The position numbers were made by a program, and so were the translations under genes. DNA of 64,000 nt from Pseudomonas sp. DNDY-54 (GTDB taxonomy: Bacteria > Pseudomonadota > Gammaproteobacteria > Pseudomonadales > Pseudomonadaceae), in contig NZ_CP082271.1 in the NCBI RefSeq assembly GCF_019880365.1, forward strand, positions 3,782,001-3,846,000, read 5' to 3'. The notes under the pieces were generated by a model. It saw only the letters and a program-made list of their open reading frames with translations. It was not told where the DNA came from and did no database searches. This document shows, one piece after another, positions 63,330 through 64,000 of the stretch; position 1 is the stretch's first letter, and each line of letters begins with the position of its first letter.

Positions 63330-64000
63330 TTGGATATCGGCAACATCAACCAACTGTTCTTTATCGGCGCCTTGTTGGTTGCGGCCAGTATCCTGATGAG
63401 TTCCCTATCGACCCGTCTCGGCGTGCCGATTCTGGTGATCTTCCTCGCGGTGGGCATGCTCGCGGGGGTCGACGGTATTGGCGGCATCGTCTTCAACGAT
63501 TATTCGCTGGCCTTCCTGATCAGCAACCTCGCCCTTGCCATCATTCTGCTCGACGGTGGTATGCGCACGCGTGCTGCGACCTTTCGCGTGGCGCTTTGGC
63601 CGGCCTTTTCACTGGCGACGGCTGGCGTGGTGGTCACCTCCGGCCTGACCGGCCTGGCAGCCGCCTGGTTGTTCGATCTGCCGCTGATGCAAGGTCTGCT
63701 TATCGGCGCCATCGTCGGCTCGACGGATGCCGCAGTGGTGTTCAACTTGCTCAATGGCCGTGGGCTCAACGAGCGTGTCGGTTCGACACTGGAAATCGAA
63801 TCAGGCAGCAACGACCCGATGGCGATGTTCCTCACTGTCGCGCTGATCGACATGCTGGCCTCGGGTCAAACGGGCTTCGGCTGGAGCTTTTTCCTCAACC
63901 TGCTGCAGCAGTTCGGTATCGGCACGCTGCTCGGTCTGGCGGGCGGCTGGCTGTTGCTGCAGCTGATCAACCGCCTCTCGGTGGCGGACGGCCTTTATCC
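63330..64000 (+). CDS. nhaP2: NhaP2/CvrA-type potassium-proton antiporter, partial (TTG start)
   Basis: The first 223 codons are in the window; the gene continues past the end. The product is a CPA1-type cation/proton antiporter. Conserved segments are SSLSTRLGVPILVIFLAVGM, AIILLDGGMRT, GAIVGSTDAAVVFNLL and EIESGSNDPMAMF, closely matching E. coli NhaP2, including the Asp residues of the transport site. At least six membrane segments are already visible. The initiation codon is TTG at 63330 with CGGAGAG upstream. It follows acyl-CoA dehydrogenase 4 as PA5021 follows PA5020 in P. aeruginosa. Confidence 0.9.
   Translation, partial: MDIGNINQLFFIGALLVAASILMSSLSTRLGVPILVIFLAVGMLAGVDGIGGIVFNDYSLAFLISNLALAIILLDGGMRTRAATFRVALWPAFSLATAGVVVTSGLTGLAAAWLFDLPLMQGLLIGAIVGSTDAAVVFNLLNGRGLNERVGSTLEIESGSNDPMAMFLTVALIDMLASGQTGFGWSFFLNLLQQFGIGTLLGLAGGWLLLQLINRLSVADGLY

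Overview
The window reads as chromosomal DNA of a high-GC gammaproteobacterium in the Pseudomonas/Stutzerimonas group. The left half follows, almost gene for gene, the gene order I remember from Pseudomonas aeruginosa around PA4991-PA5018: hldE, dnpA, mig-14, msbA, waaL, the LPS inner-core genes, ilvE, glnE, aceEF, dipA and msrA. A middle block resembles the PA0486-PA0508 neighbourhood: acyl-CoA dehydrogenases, a small FlgC-like protein, bioDCHFB, comF and srkA. A yellow-pigment (carotenoid) cluster follows. The right edge returns to PA5020/PA5021-like genes (an acyl-CoA dehydrogenase and an NhaP2-type antiporter). I see no rRNA or tRNA gene, no insertion sequence, no prophage and no CRISPR array.

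Layout. 1-3.0 kb: an FAD oxidoreductase and an aldo/keto reductase that overlap by 4 bases, then an unrecognised conserved gene. 3.0-22.9 kb: lipopolysaccharide and envelope genes, nearly all on the minus strand and tightly packed. They include heptose supply (hldE), lipid A-core export (msbA), O-antigen ligase (waaL), a strain-variable outer-core block of glycosyltransferases plus an acetyltransferase (10.5-15.0 kb), a carbamoyltransferase, several LPS-kinase-fold proteins and waaP-waaG-waaC-waaF. 22.9-32.4 kb: central metabolism (ilvE, glnE, aceE, aceF) and a small exported protein. 32.5-36.0 kb: a dipA-type cyclic-di-GMP phosphodiesterase and msrA. 36.4-43.7 kb: three paralogous acyl-CoA dehydrogenases with a membrane diguanylate cyclase between the second and third. 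43.9-49.0 kb: a FlgC-like small protein and the biotin genes in the transcription order bioB, bioF, bioH, bioC, bioD. 49.1-52.4 kb: comF-like, srkA, a tandem array of about 149-bp units, and rlmJ. 52.5-53.6 kb: a nitronate monooxygenase family gene. 53.7-61.2 kb: crtZ, crtB, crtI, crtY, crtX, fni and crtE. 61.3-64.0 kb: a fourth acyl-CoA dehydrogenase and the start of an NhaP2-type antiporter cut by the window end.

How the parts work together. The LPS genes cover heptose activation, both heptosyl transfers, core glucosylation, core phosphorylation and carbamoylation, outer-core decoration and O-antigen ligation. The carotenoid genes form a complete route from IPP/DMAPP to zeaxanthin and its glucosides: fni isomerises, crtE makes GGPP, crtB phytoene, crtI lycopene, crtY beta-carotene, crtZ hydroxylates and crtX glucosylates. 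No ketolase (crtW) is present.

The most interesting non-coding signals are paired PsrA-type boxes before the third acyl-CoA dehydrogenase; a BirA-like inverted repeat between bioB and comF; twin GntR/FadR-type palindromes before aceE; twin TTGTAAG dyads in the msrA/acyl-CoA dehydrogenase gap; TGTACA/TGTATA repeats in the crtE-fni divergent promoter region, which may point to light or B12 control; and the tandem array of REP-like hairpins at 50.95-51.53 kb. I did not find one large undescribed system. The best candidates for new biology are the variable outer-core LPS block, the double-kinase-fold LPS protein and the unexplained operator-like dyads.
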